A DNA stretch of 64,000 nt from Desulfurivibrio dismutans (GTDB taxonomy: Bacteria; Desulfobacterota; Desulfobulbia; Desulfobulbales; Desulfurivibrionaceae). A program made the position numbers and the translations under genes. This document shows, piece by piece, positions 62,772-64,000 of this stretch (positions are counted from its first letter, which is position 1; every line of letters begins with the position of its first letter). Location: NCBI RefSeq assembly GCF_029210385.1, contig NZ_JARGDQ010000004.1, positions 186,001-250,000 of the forward strand, read 5' to 3'. Below the pieces are notes generated by a model, which was given only the letters and a program-made list of their open reading frames with translations, did no database searches and was not told the origin of the DNA.

Positions 62772-63947
62772 ATGCACCCGTTGGAGAAAAAAGTCAAAAA
62801 AAGTATTGTCGACCATGGCCTGTTGGTGGCTGGTGATTTGGTGGTGGCGGGGACCTCCGGCGGGCCGGATTCCATGGCCCTGCTTCATGCCCTCAAGGCT
62901 TTGGGGGCAACCATGAACTTCGGCCTGCTGGCGGTCTATGTCGATCATGGCCTGCGGCCGGCAGAAAGCCGGGGGGAAGAGCAACTGGTGGCGGCGGCGG
63001 CGGCCGAACTGAATATTCCCTGGCGCAGCGGCCGGGTGGCGGTGGCCGATCATGCCCGGCAGCATGGCCTTTCCTTGGAACATGCGGCCCGGGAGTTGCG
63101 TTATCGTTTTTTCGCGCAAGTGGCGGAAGAAACCGGGGCGGCCCGGATCGCCGTGGCTCATACCGCCGATGACCAGGCGGAAGAGCTGCTGCTGCGCCTG
63201 CTGCGCGGCACCACTCGGGGCGGTTTGAGCGGCATGGCGCCGCTGGCCCGCGAGTGCATTATCCGACCGTTGCTGGCGGTGAGCAAGGCCGAGGTGCTGG
63301 ACTATCTTGCTCAGCGTGGCCTGGCCTTTGCCGAGGACAGCTCCAACCACGACCGGCGCTTTGTTCGCAACCGGGTGCGGCTGGATCTGGTGCCCTGGCT
63401 GGAGCAGCGGTTTAACCCCCGGTTGCGGGAAACTCTCTGTCATACCGCCACCGTGTTGCAGGACGAGGAGGAACTGCTGGCCGTCATGGCCGACCAGGCC
63501 TACCGGCAAGCCGTGACCGCTGGACAGGCGCTGGTTGCCAGACAAAATGCGGCCGCAGGTCAGGCGATGGCGGCGTCGACCACGGAGCAGTCTGTGTTTG
63601 GCGACCCATTGTGTCAAGTTAAAGCCGGGTTAGGCAGCGACGGGCTGGGCAAGGCCGGGACGAGCCAAGCCGCACCGGCGACCCTGGCTCTCTCCCTGGC
63701 AGTGTTTGCCGCCCAACCCCGGGCCCTGCAGCGCCGCCTGCTGGAAAAGTCCCTGCTGGTCATGGGCCTTAAACCCGCCGGTCGCCAGATTGAGCAACTG
63801 CTGCACGGCGCCGGCCGGGGTGGCCAAGGGGTGATCGGCCACCTGGCCGCCGGCATCACGGTTTACAAAAAGGCCAAGATTCTGGCTTTTTGCCGCGAGA
63901 TACCGGGTCAGCGCCGTCGCCCCCCGCCCAGCGCCCCAAAACCTTAA
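62772..63947 (+). CDS. tilS: tRNA(Ile)-lysidine synthase
   Basis: TilS adds lysine to C34 of tRNA-Ile(CAU) so that it reads AUA. The 391 residues have the PP-loop SGGPDS (29-34), VDHGLRPAES, and HTADDQAEELLLRLLRGT; the C-terminal half includes an Ala/Gln/Gly-rich linker near 250-300 before a short C-terminal domain. ATG 62772 is chosen over an upstream TTG at 62754. It is divergent from galU. The remaining 53 bases of the window show no feature. Confidence 0.93.
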   Translation: MHPLEKKVKKSIVDHGLLVAGDLVVAGTSGGPDSMALLHALKALGATMNFGLLAVYVDHGLRPAESRGEEQLVAAAAAELNIPWRSGRVAVADHARQHGLSLEHAARELRYRFFAQVAEETGAARIAVAHTADDQAEELLLRLLRGTTRGGLSGMAPLARECIIRPLLAVSKAEVLDYLAQRGLAFAEDSSNHDRRFVRNRVRLDLVPWLEQRFNPRLRETLCHTATVLQDEEELLAVMADQAYRQAVTAGQALVARQNAAAGQAMAASTTEQSVFGDPLCQVKAGLGSDGLGKAGTSQAAPATLALSLAVFAAQPRALQRRLLEKSLLVMGLKPAGRQIEQLLHGAGRGGQGVIGHLAAGITVYKKAKILAFCREIPGQRRRPPPSAPKP

Positions 63948-64000
63948 TAGCCTAAAAAATCTTTACGCCCAGCCCGATCCGTGGTAATGAAGCGTGCAAC

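Overview
The window is a GC-rich chromosomal segment from a sulfate- or sulfur-metabolising member of the Desulfobacterota, most likely Desulfobulbales (Desulfurivibrio-like). The main evidence is a dsrA-dsrB-dsrD operon of dissimilatory sulfite reductase. It is supported by an anaerobic Ni-CO dehydrogenase whose D-cluster motif is of the Desulfovibrio type, a B12-dependent ribonucleotide reductase, the selenocysteine elongation factor SelB, LarC (nickel-pincer cofactor) and NtrY/NtrX regulators. No prophage, insertion sequence with a transposase, or CRISPR array was found. The species is an inference.

Layout. 1-4.7 kb: a truncated CoA-disulfide/persulfide reductase-like flavoprotein, then dsrABD with its own promoter and terminator. 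4.7-14.6 kb: prfC, a DUF748 envelope protein, plsC, ldcA-coaX, cutA, small zinc-ribbon and unknown genes, a GATE membrane protein, an atypical thioredoxin-reductase-like flavoprotein and tadA. 14.7-22.9 kb: tRNA-Ser(CGA), an HD-GYP protein, a cupin/amidoligase/glutamine-amidotransferase operon, an intergenic block of large palindromic elements, nrdJ, an exported gamma-glutamylcyclotransferase-like protein and a CheX-like protein. 23-28.6 kb: an Mrp-type P-loop ATPase, an MBL hydrolase and selB, facing cooS. 28.6-34 kb: a less orderly stretch with selO (apparent AUA start, flanked by related 44-bp repeats), a 50-residue DUF3096 gene, an AsmA-like gene and a PepSY membrane protein. 34-46.3 kb: hflX, DUF4390-ntrY, a GGDEF/EAL plus HDOD pair lying between ntrY and ntrX, a ClpX-like ATPase and hemB. 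46.4-52.6 kb: ttcA and hisB on the minus strand, then tRNA-Gly(GCC), rplM-rpsI, argC, truA and an aminotransferase. 52.6-64 kb: a small unknown gene, a DtxR-family regulator with a likely autoregulatory box, a large AAA+ ATPase with an unusual N-terminal region, the tightly overlapping galU-priA-def-fmt-larC-pgpA operon, and tilS.

How the genes work together. DsrAB reduces sulfite, with DsrD as activator, and the neighbouring rhodanese-fused flavoprotein could handle sulfane sulfur. CooS, SelB, LarC and NrdJ point to anaerobic metabolism that relies on nickel, selenium and cobalamin. The HD-GYP, GGDEF/EAL, HDOD and CheX-like proteins form a loose signalling set. The amidoligase, amidotransferase, cupin and GGCT-like genes share predicted gamma-glutamyl or amide chemistry and are the best candidate for an uncharacterised pathway.

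The least explained content is non-coding. Four hairpin elements sit at gene 3' ends, two of them containing the upstream gene's stop codon. There is also a 119-bp sequence that can fold into a three-way junction, and three diverged copies of a repeat of about 90 bp.
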